Assembly: GCA_039519185.1 (NCBI GenBank)
Contig: CM076848.1
Span: forward strand, 128,844,371-128,908,370
Reading direction: 5' to 3'
Source of the DNA: Astragalus membranaceus
Lineage: Eukaryota > Streptophyta > Magnoliopsida > Fabales > Fabaceae
DNA: 64,000 nucleotides
The translations under genes and the position numbers were made by a program. The notes below the pieces were generated by a model, which did not search any database, was not told the DNA's origin, and worked only from the letters and a program-made list of their open reading frames with translations. Numbering within the stretch: position 1 is the stretch's first letter; the number at the start of each line of letters is the position of its first letter. Shown here piece by piece: positions 1 through 11,756 of this stretch.

Positions 1-574
1 TGGTTCGTATCTGCAGGTGTCCCCTGTGATTTTCTTTGAAGAAGTAGTGACATCATCTATCAGTTATGGTAGAAGTGCTGCATCTATCAGTTAGGAGCAT
101 GTCTGTTGGCATTGCTTGAGGAGCCTGGCATATTGCTAGTTTTCTGGTGTGCTTGTACCTGGTGCTTTGGAGGGTGGAAGCTCTGCTCTTTGTTATTCCG
201 TGTGCCACTGAAGTTGGGTGATGTCTTGCTGTGTGGCTGATGTGATGCCAAGCTCCAAATCTTGTGTCCTAGTCATGCTGGTGTTAGTTATTATAGACCG
301 TGAGTTGTGGTTCTTCTGCAGCAGTAGTGTGGGCTTGTCTGTATCTGTGTAGCATCATCAGTTAGAGTTAGTAGCTTGGGTTGGTAGTGTGTTTCAGCCG
401 TGCGGGGTTTAGGTGGCATTCGCTGGTGTGGAGTGTTTTCCTGGTAGCATTTTGGTCTTTGTGGAAGCTGCTGCTATCGTATGTGTGGTTTTTGGATATT
501 AAGCGCATGTTTGTATGGTGTCCTTCAACCTGGGCTTTTCCATCTCAAGTTTCTTGGTATCATGTATGCTTGGA
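1..574. other. Host flank left of the composite insertion, no gene
   Basis: No convincing reading frame is present. The stretch is TG-rich and low in coding character. It is the left half of the site whose right half resumes at 10245, where the sequence looks like a plant LINE 3' untranslated end. This side may be part of the same LINE 3' region, but I see no diagnostic motif in it. Confidence 0.4.
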
Positions 575-579
575 ACCAT
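575..579. repeat. Left target-site duplication ACCAT
   Basis: ACCAT lies directly before the TGTAACATCC terminus of the Cassandra element. The same five bases directly follow the outer end of the Ty3 element (10240-10244). They do not follow the Cassandra element itself at 1471. Confidence 0.65.
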
Positions 580-675
580 TGTAACATCCCAGACTACTTT
601 CAGAACTGTCAACTGCCCCCACAAACCAACACGTGTCTTTCCAACATGCGTTGTCCTCACTTGCATGCTTTCTAG

Positions 676-758
676 GAAACTTCCCAGAAGGTCACCCATC
701 CCACTACTACTCCAAGTCAAGCACGCTTAACTATGGAGTTCTTATGGGAAGGGATCCC
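676..758 (-). other. 5S rRNA-like Pol III control block in the left Cassandra LTR
   Basis: Read on the minus strand this follows the 3' two thirds of plant 5S rRNA: GGATCCC, AGAACTCC, AGTTAAGCGTGCTTG, GAGTAGTA, GGATGGGTGACC and CTGGGAAG in the correct order. These include the A-box, intermediate element and C-box that recruit TFIIIA and RNA polymerase III. The 5' third of 5S rRNA is not recognisable, so this is a retrotransposon-borne copy and not a genuine rRNA gene. Confidence 0.85.
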
Positions 759-1157
759 GAAAAGAAGATGCATCTTGTTGGTATAGGTAGTCCAAATCAA
801 CTCTTTTAAGCCTTCCTTCAACTATACAGTCCCATACCTGCACAGCCTCAGGATCCCTCTCATTCTGGTGTGTATTCGGTTCATTCACGTGTCCCTTCGC
901 CTAGAAGCTGCCAGGAGCCGCTCTTTGCCGTGCCAACTTTTTGGGCACCGGCGATCACTCCCCGCCCTCGTCAGCCACGGATGTCACATGCCCACCAGCT
1001 TCCGCTTGGTTCGTCCCCGAACCACACCGTACTGAGAGAGGTCTGCTGCTCTGATACCATTTGTAACATCCCAGACTACTTTCAGAACTGTCAACTGCCC
1101 CCACAAACCAACACGTGTCTTTCCAACATGCGTTGTCCTCACTTGCATGCTTTCTAG

Positions 1158-1240
1158 GAAACTTCCCAGAAGGTCACCCATCCCACTACTACTCCAAGTC
1201 AAGCACGCTTAACTATGGAGTTCTTATGGGAAGGGATCCC
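1158..1240 (-). other. 5S rRNA-like Pol III control block in the right Cassandra LTR
   Basis: This is the second copy of the 5S-like block, exactly 482 bp from the first, with the same A-box, intermediate element and C-box. Confidence 0.85.
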
Positions 1241-1475
1241 GAAAAGAAGATGCATCTTGTTGGTATAGGTAGTCCAAATCAACTCTTTTAAGCCTTCCTT
1301 CAACTATACAGTCCCATACCTGCACAGCCTCAGGATCCCTCTCATTCTGGTGTGTATTCGGTTCATTCACGTGTCCCTTCGCCTAGAAGCTGCCAGGAGC
1401 CGCTCTTTGCCGTGCCAACTTTTTGGGCACCGGCGATCACTCCCCGCCCTCGTCAGCTACGGATGTCACATGCAC

Positions 1476-4075
1476 TGTAACACCCCGGTATAATTTATCG
1501 ATTAAAAATACCAAAGTGCACATTAGTAACACATCAGAGATATATTTCCTGCTTAGACACTGAATATCACTATAAATTTTTCGCTGAATATAACTCAAAC
1601 AGTCTTATTTACAACAAGACAATATGGTTCTCAGACCATATACCATCAGCAATTATAGTATTCAGTATCATACAAGAAAGCGGAAGAAAGATATACATTA
1701 AATACATAATGTTTTAGTATACAGACAACAAAAGGGAAATAAGCTTAAACATAAAGCTAGGCTATCAGCATCCAGTCTGAGCTCAACCAACTCGTGCCTC
1801 TTGGATATCCGCTGTCCCTGTGTCTCTGTAAAACAACAACAATTGATTGGGTGAGACAACTTGTCTCAGTGAGTTCTACCGAGACCCCTACTCGCACTCT
1901 CGGTTCAATTATAAAATCATTTTAATTCAATACGGCATCGGCTGCGCGAACGCTACCCCCGATGGACCGCATAAAACATTTTAACAGATTACCGCTGACG
2001 CGAACGAAGAACCCGGTAACCTGTTAGTTTAGTACGATACCGCTGACGCGAATGAAGAACCCGGTATCGCATAAAAACAATCACACAAAAACAGATTACC
2101 GCTGACGCGAACGAAGAACCCGGTAACCTGTTAGTTTAGTACGATACCGCTAACGCGAACGAAGAACCCGGTAAACGTACTACAAACAACATAACACCGC
2201 TGACGCGAACGCTGCAAGGCGGTGAACCCCCCTACCAATAGTACCTTCTCCTATTGGCATGGAGCCTAGGTAAAAGGATCATGACTGCCTCCCCCTAGTA
2301 TGTTAAATAATGGGTCGTCACCCAACTCGATATATAAACATATATCTACAGTACTATGAACCCACGGTCCATCAAATTAGACAATCAATGAAACACTTAA
2401 TCCACATTTTCTTTTTATAAAAACCAAGTTCACACTCGCACTCTAGTTGACCACTTTTCGACACAATTTTCAATATCAAAAACAGTTCATTTTGCCTTAA
2501 AAATAGAATATTCAGTTAGGCCTCTGAATAAGCTTTCCAACGCATCTTAGAACACCTCAATCGGGTTCCCGGATCAAAAGTTATCGCGAAAACAAAATCA
2601 GTGAAAAACTGTTGAAAATCTGCAAAACGTCGCGACGCGAACTGCTACCGTCGCGACGCGAAAAACGACAGAAACATTTTGCGTGGCAACACTGCACTGG
2701 GTCGCGACGCGATGCCCTGCGGGTCGCGACGCGATGGGGGTCTGTGTGGTGCAGATTTTGCGATTTTCGCGAAATCCGCTATTCCGCTCAATTCCGATTT
2801 TTGTTCCGATCGAAAACAGATTTTACAACCAATACAATAGACCCAATACAAACCACACAATCAATCAATCCAACCAAAAGCACAATCAAAACGAATTTTA
2901 CCAAAATACGACATATTCCGAAATAACGGTTTTTGACCCAAAAGTTCTCGAACGATTCTCGTTCCGACCGAAAACAGATTTGACGACCATAAAAACAGTC
3001 TCAATCAAAGTCACACAATCAAACAAATCAATCAAAAACTCATTGTGATCGAATTGTATTAAAACGCGACATATTTTCAAATAACGGTTTTCAACCCAAA
3101 ATCTCTCAAACTCGATTATCAAATAATATTCCAGTCCAGCGAAAGCGATAAAACAGTTTATCAATTAATTCGAAAAACAAAAATCCTAAACGTGAGTAGA
3201 ACTCACCCTCGAAGCGTGTGCCGACACCGAGACTTCAAAATCGCCGAGACTTCGCCAAATCACCGAGACTTTCCGCGACACCGCTTTTCTGACAAAACCG
3301 CACGAACGTTCCCCGAATCGGCGACTCCCAATCCGCTTCCAAAGCTTCCCACTCGATCACGAAACCGCTTTGACCGAAATACCGATTTCCCGAAATTCTC
3401 CATGGGCACTATTCATCATCTTCTTCACCTCAAGTCACTATTCACATATAACCCAATTTTGAACCTTAACCTTCAATTCTTCAAAAACTCCAAATCGGAC
3501 TTCAATATTCGCGTATTCCACCTTGAGCTCGCTCCTCACCACCATTCTAGGCTTTCCTTTGAGCTTGAACCACAAAACCTCTATTTTTTTCCTCTCAAAT
3601 CGAAAATGGTAAAATGAGAGAGAGAGGGTTGATGATGAAGATCTTGGTACCAAATCGAAGAGGAAGTAACGCTGAGCATTTTTCGTGTTGGAAGGAAGTC
3701 GTTTTGTTGAGCCGAACCCTTCCCTTTTTCTTCTTCTTCCTCCTCACCCTTTCTTTCTCTTTTCTCTCCTTTTCTCTCTTTTCTTCTCTGTATCTCTCTC
3801 GCTGTTTCCTTTCTTTTTTCTTCTTTCTTTCATTTCTTCACACACACACATATATATATTTATTAATATATACGCGGTAACGTGGTCCGATTACCATATT
3901 GATCTGAATCTCCAATTCCGATTCCGAAACTTGCTTGATCCATATTATCCGGTTAACGATCCGATAACGACCAATAATTAATTTTTGCACTCAATAAATT
4001 TACCAGTCAAGTACTAAATTAATTTAATTGGGTTAACACCCAAATAATTCCATTAATTATTTTGCGGGTGTTACA
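1476..4075 (-). repeat. 3' LTR of the minus-strand Ty3 element
   Basis: 2600 bp LTR. It contains short repeats of an ACCGCTGACGCGAACGAAG motif (about 1980-2220), TCGCGACGCGA palindrome repeats (about 2628-2735), and a CT-rich plus (CA)n tract near 3715-3855. The long frames inside it are repeated exactly in the other LTR and are not genes. Confidence 0.9.
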
Positions 4076-4088
4076 TTCTCCCCAACTT

Positions 4089-5084
4089 GAAAGAATTTTG
4101 TCCTCAAAATTTCGCTAAGTCTTTCATCTGACCAATCGAGAATCGACATTCTCAGAAAGGTACAGATTTGCTAGAAAACATTCTTGAGTTAACGAAATGA
4201 GTGTAGAAAATCTTCCCGAATTGGCACATCAACCTCCAAGTATGACCCACTACTACCTTGATACGAACTCTCTGGTTACGAATCTACACGAGAAATTCAT
4301 CATTCGCCTACATAGGCTCGGCACCGCGTTCGAAAACACTTCCGAAGCTTCATTCCTCACTTGCTCCCCAACTTTGATTAATCCAAACCAAAGCACTCCT
4401 CGGTAGACGTAAAAACAAACACGATTTCCTCGAAGGGTGTAAACACTTTCTCAACAAATCTTCAAAAATCCATAACAGTTTTCGTACACACCGACAATGT
4501 GACGAAAAAGTCACTTGTGAAACTTCTTGACTCGCCCCCAAGATTTCGAGATAACACTTTTTGAAAGAAGATGATATGAGGATTTACCAAAAACGTTCAT
4601 CGTAAACGTAGAAATAAACCGCGGGGACATCAGACAAATTTGAGCGTAATGAAAATCACCTCAGTTGTTCTCAAAACAACTATCAAACAGAACTCAGGAC
4701 CCTTCATCCTTTATCGTGACTTTCTTTACAATATATCTATCCATGACGCACCCAATTCCTTTCCGAATTAGTCCATAACATTGAGAACTTCTCCTCAACT
4801 TAAGTAATCCTCCTAGGATTTTCTTCCTCAATCAGATTTTATTGACCTCTTGATTCGTTCCCAAATTAACTTTAGCATGCGGGTTTTCACAAAAGCGATT
4901 TTTCAAAACTACCATACCGCACGCCAAACTCACTTTGGAAAGTTCAGTCCCTCGCAGCAAATCCATCAATTAATCCCTTGGTGCTTATTCGCATTGTGAA
5001 AAACAGTCAACAGTTACCTCATTTACATATCCGTATTCACATTCGACTTGTCAAACGGAATTTCGTAAGACAATCCCATTTCTT
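4089..5084 (-). other. Internal region downstream of RNase H, integrase not recognised
   Basis: On the minus strand this should encode integrase, but I recognise no HHCC or DDE integrase motifs. Just inside the polypurine tract the sequence reads like the usual Ty3 pol end (phenylalanine-glutamate-aspartate followed by an acidic/hydrophobic tail). The integrase has probably been deleted. Confidence 0.5.
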
Positions 5085-6324
5085 GCGTCATCAACTCTTT
5101 CATATGAATGGATTTCCTACTTAGCGCATCAGCTACAACATTGGCCTTTCCTGGATAATACTTCAACCCGAAGTCATAATCCTTCAGAATTCTACACACT
5201 TCTCTGCCTGCTATTCAGTTCCTCTGATCAAACAGATACTTTAAACTTTTGTGATCACTAAAGACTTCGAAACGAGACCCATACAGGTAACGTCTCCAAA
5301 TCTTCAGTGCATACACAATCGATGCCAATTACAAATCATGAGTCGGATAACTCTCTTCATGAGTCTTCAATTATCTGGACGCATAAGCTACCTCTTGTTG
5401 ATTCTGCACAAGAACACATCCTAAATCCTTCCCAGAAGCATCGCTGTAAATTTGGAATCTCAAAGACGGATCTGGAAGAATCAGGATTGGAGCAGAAGTC
5501 AACCAAACCTTCAATTCTTGAAAACATTCTTCACAATCAGCACCCTGCGTAAACGGTTGACCCTTACGAGTTAACCGTGTAAGTGGAAAACTAACTGTGA
5601 GAACCCTTGAACAAATCTCTTATAGTAACCGGCTAGACTTAGAAAACTTCTGATTTCAGTGACTGACGTTGGTCGTTCCCAGTTCAACACAGCTCCCTCC
5701 TTACTGGGATCCACCGCAACTCCCGACTTGGGAAATCACATGTCCCAAAGACTTTGCTTCTGACATCCAAAAATCACACTTCCAAGGTTTCAAGCACAAC
5801 TCCTTTTCTCGGAGTACACCCAGAACAATGAGGAGATGTTGGACATGCTCCTCAATGGTCTTCGAGCACATCAAGATATCATCGATGAAAACGACTTCAA
5901 ACTGATTCTAATACGTATGAAAAACTCGGTTCATGTAATCCGTGAATACCGCTGGAGCATTAGGTAGACCGAAAGGCATCACTACTAACTCGTAATGTCC
6001 ATACCTAGTACGGAAAGCTGTCCTCGGAATATCTAAGGCTCTAACTTTTATTTGACGATATCCTGACCTCAGGTCAATTTTTGAAGACACCACGGCACCT
6101 CGAAGTTGATCCAGCAATTCGTGTATCCCTGGCAAAGGATATTTGTTCTTGATTGTCGCTTTGTTGAGTAGTCGGTAATCAATACACAATCTCATGCTAC
6201 CATTTTTCCTTTCGACTAACCACACCAGAGCACTCCTTAGAGAAGCACTCGGTCGAAGGAATTTCCTTAACGTCGACTCTTCAAGTTGAGACTCCATTTC
6301 CTTGAATTCTAAAGGAACATTCAA
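5085..6324 (-). pseudogene. Broken Ty3 reverse transcriptase and RNase H
   Basis: The longest open part (5908-6324) reads as the Ty3 RT fingers and palm: [29 protein letters not shown] and [12 protein letters not shown]. The catalytic YXDD equivalent FIDDIL follows near 5880 in another frame. Further on, RNase H fragments are legible on the minus strand: YSDASGKDLGCVLVQ near 5400-5460 and YYPGKANVVADALSRK near 5100-5175. Several stops and frameshifts separate these pieces, including one after FDQRN near 5215. The order RT then RNase H, and the motif wording, fit a chromovirus-type Ty3 polyprotein. It cannot make an active enzyme. Confidence 0.85.
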
Positions 6325-6531
6325 TAAGAAACAATAGATATTGATCCCGTACCAGGAACCAATTCTACCGTAAACTCTACCTCTCGCTCAGGAGATTCAG
6401 AAGAAACTTCATCGTGAAAACATCCAGAAAGTCATTCACAATCTGAATGTTCGCCAAATCCAAACTAGTTTCAGTGGATGCAGATAACATACTAACATGT
6501 CATTCCGCACCTTGGAATGAAGATTGACCGT

Positions 6532-6759
6532 CTAAGGTGAACTAGGTAACCGCTTCAGAATTTGTCCTAGACAATTCAACTGATTCTGAAGCGAAGCTGA
6601 TAGTTGATTAATACCGACGTTTGCAACATGATTTGCAGTCATCCAATTCATACCCAAAATGGTGTCCACACTTCTCGTAGGCAAACAATAAATTCTACCA
6701 CGAAATTTCTGCCTCCTATGACAAGTAGACAATTCTATACCAAGATTATGTTTGGACAC
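6532..6759 (-). pseudogene. Ty3 retropepsin (protease) fragment
   Basis: The fragment contains SVDTILGMNWM, which corresponds to the conserved ILGMDWL segment in the second half of Ty3 aspartic proteases. The catalytic D[ST]G motif upstream is not in an intact frame. It lies between the gag remnant and RT, as expected for the polyprotein order on the minus strand. Confidence 0.65.
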
Positions 6760-6935
6760 GACCCTTAGCAGCAGTTAAAATAGTCATCGGCTCGGATAAC
6801 GATGATAAGGCTAATCCCAACCGATTCACACGCGATCGGGATATACAGCAATAGGTTGCACCCGAACCATATACTGATCGAGTTATTGAAAACTGATCCC
6901 ATAGCCCTCAGTAGATTGTCTGCAGTCGTAATTGG

Positions 6936-7515
6936 CTAAACATCCAGAATGTTGACTTGTCCTTGCCTTAGAGCTGCTTGTGACTCCTTGGAACTTTTCC
7001 TTACGGGGCACTCTTTACCATAGTGACCCTCTACATTTCTATAATAGCACCGATTAGATCTTCGCTTGCAATCACCACTGTGAGGCTTTCCACAGTTAGA
7101 ACATCTTCTAACCTTCGAAGAATCAAGGAATTGCACCTGCTTTTCCTTTGATGAAATTATCTTAGGACTTTGCATTCGGAGTTGATAATTCAACTACCTT
7201 CTCTCTTTTCCCATATTTCCTATGAGATCATCCTCGGCGACATAGGCTGATTGCACTAAGGCAACAAAATTGGTAACAGTATAAGAACTGAGACCATAAG
7301 TCATAAAAGCACTAAGGCCTTCTTATACATCTGCATTCCCCATTCGTCATCCAGAGCTTACTTACCACTTGGTAACACTGAGACAACTTCTCAAACTTAG
7401 CGGTGTATTCTTCCACCGTCATGTCACCTTTCCTGAGGATGCACCGGCTGAAGATTCCGGTTTTGGTCGAGGATTGCATCTTGATCATCCAGTCATAATT
7501 CCGCTTATGATGCAC
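6936..7515 (-). pseudogene. Ty3 gag remnant with zinc knuckles
   Basis: Two separated frames. The first (7312-7515) includes LRKGDMTVEEYTAKFEKLSQ, the conserved C-terminal helix of the retrotransposon gag domain. The second (6936-7193) includes a CCHC-type knuckle (CSNCGKPHSGDC) and a second knuckle in which the second cysteine is arginine (CYYRNVEGHYGKEC). A stop and a frameshift separate them. The product would be a capsid/nucleocapsid protein if intact. Confidence 0.8.
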
Positions 7516-7639
7516 TAAGTATTAAGTTGATCAGGCTCAATGTCTCTTAGCATCACAAGTGTAATTACAGAAAGGACTAACAAGGAATCGACTCAACCCT
7601 AAACTAAGTCCGACTAGGTCGAACTGCTCTGATACCAAC

Positions 7640-10239
7640 TGTAACACCCCGGTATAATTTATCGATTAAAAATACCAAAGTGCACATTAGTAACACATCA
7701 GAGATATATTTCCTGCTTAGACACTGAATATCACTATAAATTTTTCGCTGAATATAACTCAAACAGTCTTATTTACAACAAGACAATATGGTTCTCAGAC
7801 CATATACCATCAGCAATTATAGTATTCAGTATCATACAAGAAAGCGGAAGAAAGATATACATTAAATACATAATGTTTTAGTATACAGACAACAAAAGGG
7901 AAATAAGCTTAAACATAAAGCTAGGCTATCAGCATCCAGTCTGAGCTCAACCAACTCGTGCCTCTTGGATATCCGCTGTCCCTGTGTCTCTGTAAAACAA
8001 CAACAATTGATTGGGTGAGACAACTTGTCTCAGTGAGTTCTACCGAGACCCCTACTCGCACTCTCGGTTCAATTATAAAATCATTTTAATTCAATACGGC
8101 ATCGGCTGCGCGAACGCTACCCCCGATGGACCGCATAAAACATTTTAACAGATTACCGCTGACGCGAACGAAGAACCCGGTAACCTGTTAGTTTAGTACG
8201 ATACCGCTGACGCGAACGAAGAACCCGGTATCGCATAAAAACAATCACACAAAAACAGATTACCGCTGACGCGAACGAAGAACCCGGTAACCTGTTAGTT
8301 TAGTACGATACCGCTAACGCGAACGAAGAACCCGGTAAACGTACTACAAACAACATAACACCGCTGACGCGAACGCTGCAAGGCGGTGAACCCCCCTACC
8401 AATAGTACCTTCTCCTATTGGCATGGAGCCTAGGTAAAAGGATCATGACTGCCTCCCCCTAGTATGTTAAATAATGGGTCGTCACCCAACTCGATATATA
8501 AACATATATCTACAGTACTATGAACCCACGGTCCATCAAATTAGACAATCAATGAAACACTTAATCCACATTTTCTTTTTATAAAAACCAAGTTCACACT
8601 CGCACTCTAGTTGACCACTTTTCGACACAATTTTCAATATCAAAAACAGTTCATTTTGCCTTAAAAATAGAATATTCAGTTAGGCCTCTGAATAAGCTTT
8701 CCAACGCATCTTAGAACACCTCAATCGGGTTCCCGGATCAAAAGTTATCGCGAAAACAAAATCAGTGAAAAACTGTTGAAAATCTGCAAAACGTCGCGAC
8801 GCGAACTGCTACCGTCGCGACGCGAAAAACGACAGAAACATTTTGCGTGGCAACACTGCACTGGGTCGCGACGCGATGCCCTGCGGGTCGCGACGCGATG
8901 GGGGTCTGTGTGGTGCAGATTTTGCGATTTTCGCGAAATCCGCTATTCCGCTCAATTCCGATTTTTGTTCCGATCGAAAACAGATTTTACAACCAATACA
9001 ATAGACCCAATACAAACCACACAATCAATCAATCCAACCAAAAGCACAATCAAAACGAATTTTACCAAAATACGACATATTCCGAAATAACGGTTTTTGA
9101 CCCAAAAGTTCTCGAACGATTCTCGTTCCGACCGAAAACAGATTTGACGACCATAAAAACAGTCTCAATCAAAGTCACACAATCAAACAAATCAATCAAA
9201 AACTCATTGTGATCGAATTGTATTAAAACGCGACATATTTTCAAATAACGGTTTTCAACCCAAAATCTCTCAAACTCGATTATCAAATAATATTCCAGTC
9301 CAGCGAAAGCGATAAAACAGTTTATCAATTAATTCGAAAAACAAAAATCCTAAACGTGAGTAGAACTCACCCTCGAAGCGTGTGCCGACACCGAGACTTC
9401 AAAATCGCCGAGACTTCGCCAAATCACCGAGACTTTCCGCGACACCGCTTTTCTGACAAAACCGCACGAACGTTCCCCGAATCGGCGACTCCCAATCCGC
9501 TTCCAAAGCTTCCCACTCGATCACGAAACCGCTTTGACCGAAATACCGATTTCCCGAAATTCTCCATGGGCACTATTCATCATCTTCTTCACCTCAAGTC
9601 ACTATTCACATATAACCCAATTTTGAACCTTAACCTTCAATTCTTCAAAAACTCCAAATCGGACTTCAATATTCGCGTATTCCACCTTGAGCTCGCTCCT
9701 CACCACCATTCTAGGCTTTCCTTTGAGCTTGAACCACAAAACCTCTATTTTTTTCCTCTCAAATCGAAAATGGTAAAATGAGAGAGAGAGGGTTGATGAT
9801 GAAGATCTTGGTACCAAATCGAAGAGGAAGTAACGCTGAACATTTTTCGTGTTGGAAGGAAGTCGTTTTGTTGAGCCGAACCCTTCCCTTTTTCTTCTTC
9901 TTCCTCCTCACCCTTTCTTTCTCTTTTCTCTCCTTTTCTCTCTTTTCTTCTCTGTATCTCTCTCGCTGTTTCCTTTCTTTTTTCTTCTTTCTTTCATTTC
10001 TTCACACACACACATATATATATTTATTAATATATACGCGGTAACGTGGTCCGATTACCATATTGATCTGAATCTCCAATTCCGATTCCGAAACTTGCTT
10101 GATCCATATTATCCGGTTAACGATCCGATAACGACCAATAATTAATTTTTGCACTCAATAAATTTACTAGTCAAGTACTAAATTAATTTAATTGGGTTAA
10201 CACCCAAATAATTCCATTAATTATTTTGCGGGTGTTACA
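7640..10239 (-). repeat. 5' LTR of the minus-strand Ty3 element
   Basis: 2600 bp, matching 1476-4075 base for base apart from the transitions noted. The PBS lies 2 bp inside the element at 7626-7637. Confidence 0.9.
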
Positions 10240-10244
10240 ACCAT
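10240..10244. repeat. Right target-site duplication ACCAT
   Basis: Copy of 575-579, directly after the outer LTR terminus TTACA. Deleting 580-10244 would rejoin the flanks into one continuous sequence. Confidence 0.65.
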
Positions 10245-10600
10245 AGTATCTATGCTTAGGTGAAGACAAATCCTTATGGTCACATCTTTTCAATCCTGGC
10301 CGTATATGAGCAGCTAGAACCATGACCTATGTTCTCTCACCTTTGTCATTTTCCCTTTGTTGTATTTTTTCTTTCCTTGTTCTCTGGTGGTCTGCTTCAA
10401 CCTCTATGTTGTATTCTGGCGTTCCTCTGCTCCTTGTGGAGAGTATTGTCAAACTAGTGGTGTACGTTTATTTGCCTAGCTTTTGTAGCAAATGATAGCG
10501 TGTGCTCTGCAACCCTTCATAGAAGGTGGGTAGAGTGGCTTCACGGTGATGCTCAAGCTAGATTATATTAATGAAACTTCATTTATCGAAAAAAAAAGTT
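10245..10600 (+). mobile_element. Probable LINE 3' end
   Basis: The stretch has no reading frame. It ends in ATTAATGAAACTTCATTTATC followed directly by an A-run, a common form of plant L1-type LINE 3' tail. It is the right-hand continuation of the host site at 1-574. Confidence 0.5.
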
Positions 10601-11551
10601 CCACTTAATGTGAAGAAAGTAAACAAAAAAAAAACACGAAAATGTTTGAATTTATCAGTTAAAGGAGTGATATTCTTTTGAATTAGTCATCCATGCTCCA
10701 CTTCTAATCACTTTGAGCTCACTATACTATACATAAACTCCATGAAATACTACAGCTCTGAAAGTGACTTTTTAGGGGAGCCGTAGAGTTGTAAAATTTG
10801 AAATTAATACAAAGATAATTTGCATATATGATAAAATGCTGTGTTATAATTTACATTTTTTTAAAATTTTGTTTAATAACAGTAGTTATATTTTTTTTGA
10901 GATGGTTATATAATTTTTTATTTCTCTCTTTTTTCTTCCCAAATTCTTTATTTCTCTTAATAGTAGTAGTTAATTATATAATTCTGACTAATATCAACCA
11001 ATATATTAACATATTAACATACAAGTAACATATTAAAAAACTGCCAAAAAACATTGATTTTCATCCAAACCCTGACAACCCTGAACCGCAACAAAAAAAT
11101 CAAAAACACCACATAAGTATGAAACATTGGTTAGTTTCGTCTAACCACAGAATTACATAACTTCGGTTAGTTCACTACTAGCCATAGAATTAAAAAAATT
11201 GGTTAGTTGGCTCTAACCACCTAATTACAGAACTTCAGTTATTCATACAAAATAGACAATTGGTCGTTATACATGTTACTAAAAAATGTGGCAATAAAAT
11301 GTAACACTAACCACATAATTACAGAACATTGGTTAGTTTCATCTAACCACATAATTACATAACTTCGTTTAGTTGACTACTAGCCGCAGAATTACAGAAC
11401 TTTGGTTAGTGAGCTCTAACCACCTAATTACAGAACTTTGGTTATTCATAAATAGAGCCTATTTCCTTGGCGTGCTTCAAATGGCGTGGTTCAACGGTGT
11501 GCGTTTTTGCATAAACGGTGTGCGTCGCGACCTATTTCCTTGCGTGAGTGC
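10601..11551. other. AT-rich intergenic DNA with a diverged ~200 bp direct duplication
   Basis: No gene is visible. At 11125-11249 and 11327-11450 two diverged copies of a segment lie about 202 bp apart. Each contains GGTTAG...CTAACC inverted pairs (small hairpins) and the phrase AATTACAGAACTT. Confidence 0.6.
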
Positions 11552-11720
11552 GATTTTGCGACTTCCTTTTTTTTTTGATAAGCAATGTTAGTGGGGTGGG
11601 GGAATGTTAGTTTCCGGGAGTTGAACCCAGGACCTCCTTCCTGCACTCATTTGGTGCACTCCTTCGGTATCCCTTAGCTCGCCAACTGAGCTACCTACTT
11701 GGGATGATTTTGCGACTTCC
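11552..11720 (-). mobile_element. tRNA-derived SINE with perfect 15 bp target duplication
   Basis: The SINE body is 11567-11705 on the minus strand. It shows a tRNA-like A-box (GTAGCTCAGTTGGCGAG) and B-box (GGTTCAACTCC) and ends in GCTTATC plus an A-run. A 15 bp duplication GATTTTGCGACTTCC flanks it exactly (11552-11566 and 11706-11720), proving insertion by target-primed reverse transcription. It sits just upstream of the LINE fragment. Confidence 0.9.
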
Positions 11721-11756
11721 CTTGTGTGACGCTATCTACATATTCCCGCTCAGGTG

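Larger units (their letters stand above)
580..1470 (-). mobile_element. Cassandra-type TRIM retrotransposon
   Basis: This is a miniature LTR element with no coding capacity. Two 409 bp LTRs (580-988 and 1062-1470), almost identical, begin TGTAACATCC and end GGATGTCACA on the plus strand. The 73 bp between them carries a primer binding site complementary to initiator-Met tRNA (1048-1059, minus strand TGGTATCAGAGC). A purine-rich tract lies at about 989-1003. Each LTR contains a 5S rRNA-like block, the hallmark of the Cassandra family. Such elements depend on other retrotransposons for their proteins. The right LTR is followed by TGCAC and then another element rather than by the expected ACCAT duplication. 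Confidence 0.85.
1476..10239 (-). mobile_element. Ty3 LTR retrotransposon with near-identical 2.6 kb LTRs and a defective internal region
   Basis: Minus-strand element with LTRs at 1476-4075 and 7640-10239, both 2600 bp, starting TGTAACACCC and ending GGGTGTTACA. The PBS for initiator-Met tRNA is at 7626-7637 and the polypurine tract is at 4076-4088, each next to the proper LTR. I found only three differences between the LTRs (near 2053/8217, 3677/9841 and 4008/10170), all transitions. The 3.56 kb internal region holds broken gag, protease, RT and RNase H, and I see no integrase. The pairing of very young LTRs with dead genes means it was mobilised by another element's proteins. ACCAT follows its right end; TGCAC precedes its left end. 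Confidence 0.9.

Noticed and set aside
676..758. Genuine 5S rRNA gene
   Set aside because: Lacks the 5' third and sits within LTRs of a Cassandra element.
2612..3981. Protein frames in the Ty3 LTR (also at 8776-10145)
   Set aside because: Identical in both LTRs, in non-coding LTR sequence with low-complexity tracts; no known domain.
11567..11705. tRNA gene
   Set aside because: A and B boxes are present, but the copy has a poly(A) tail and a 15 bp target duplication, so it is a SINE.
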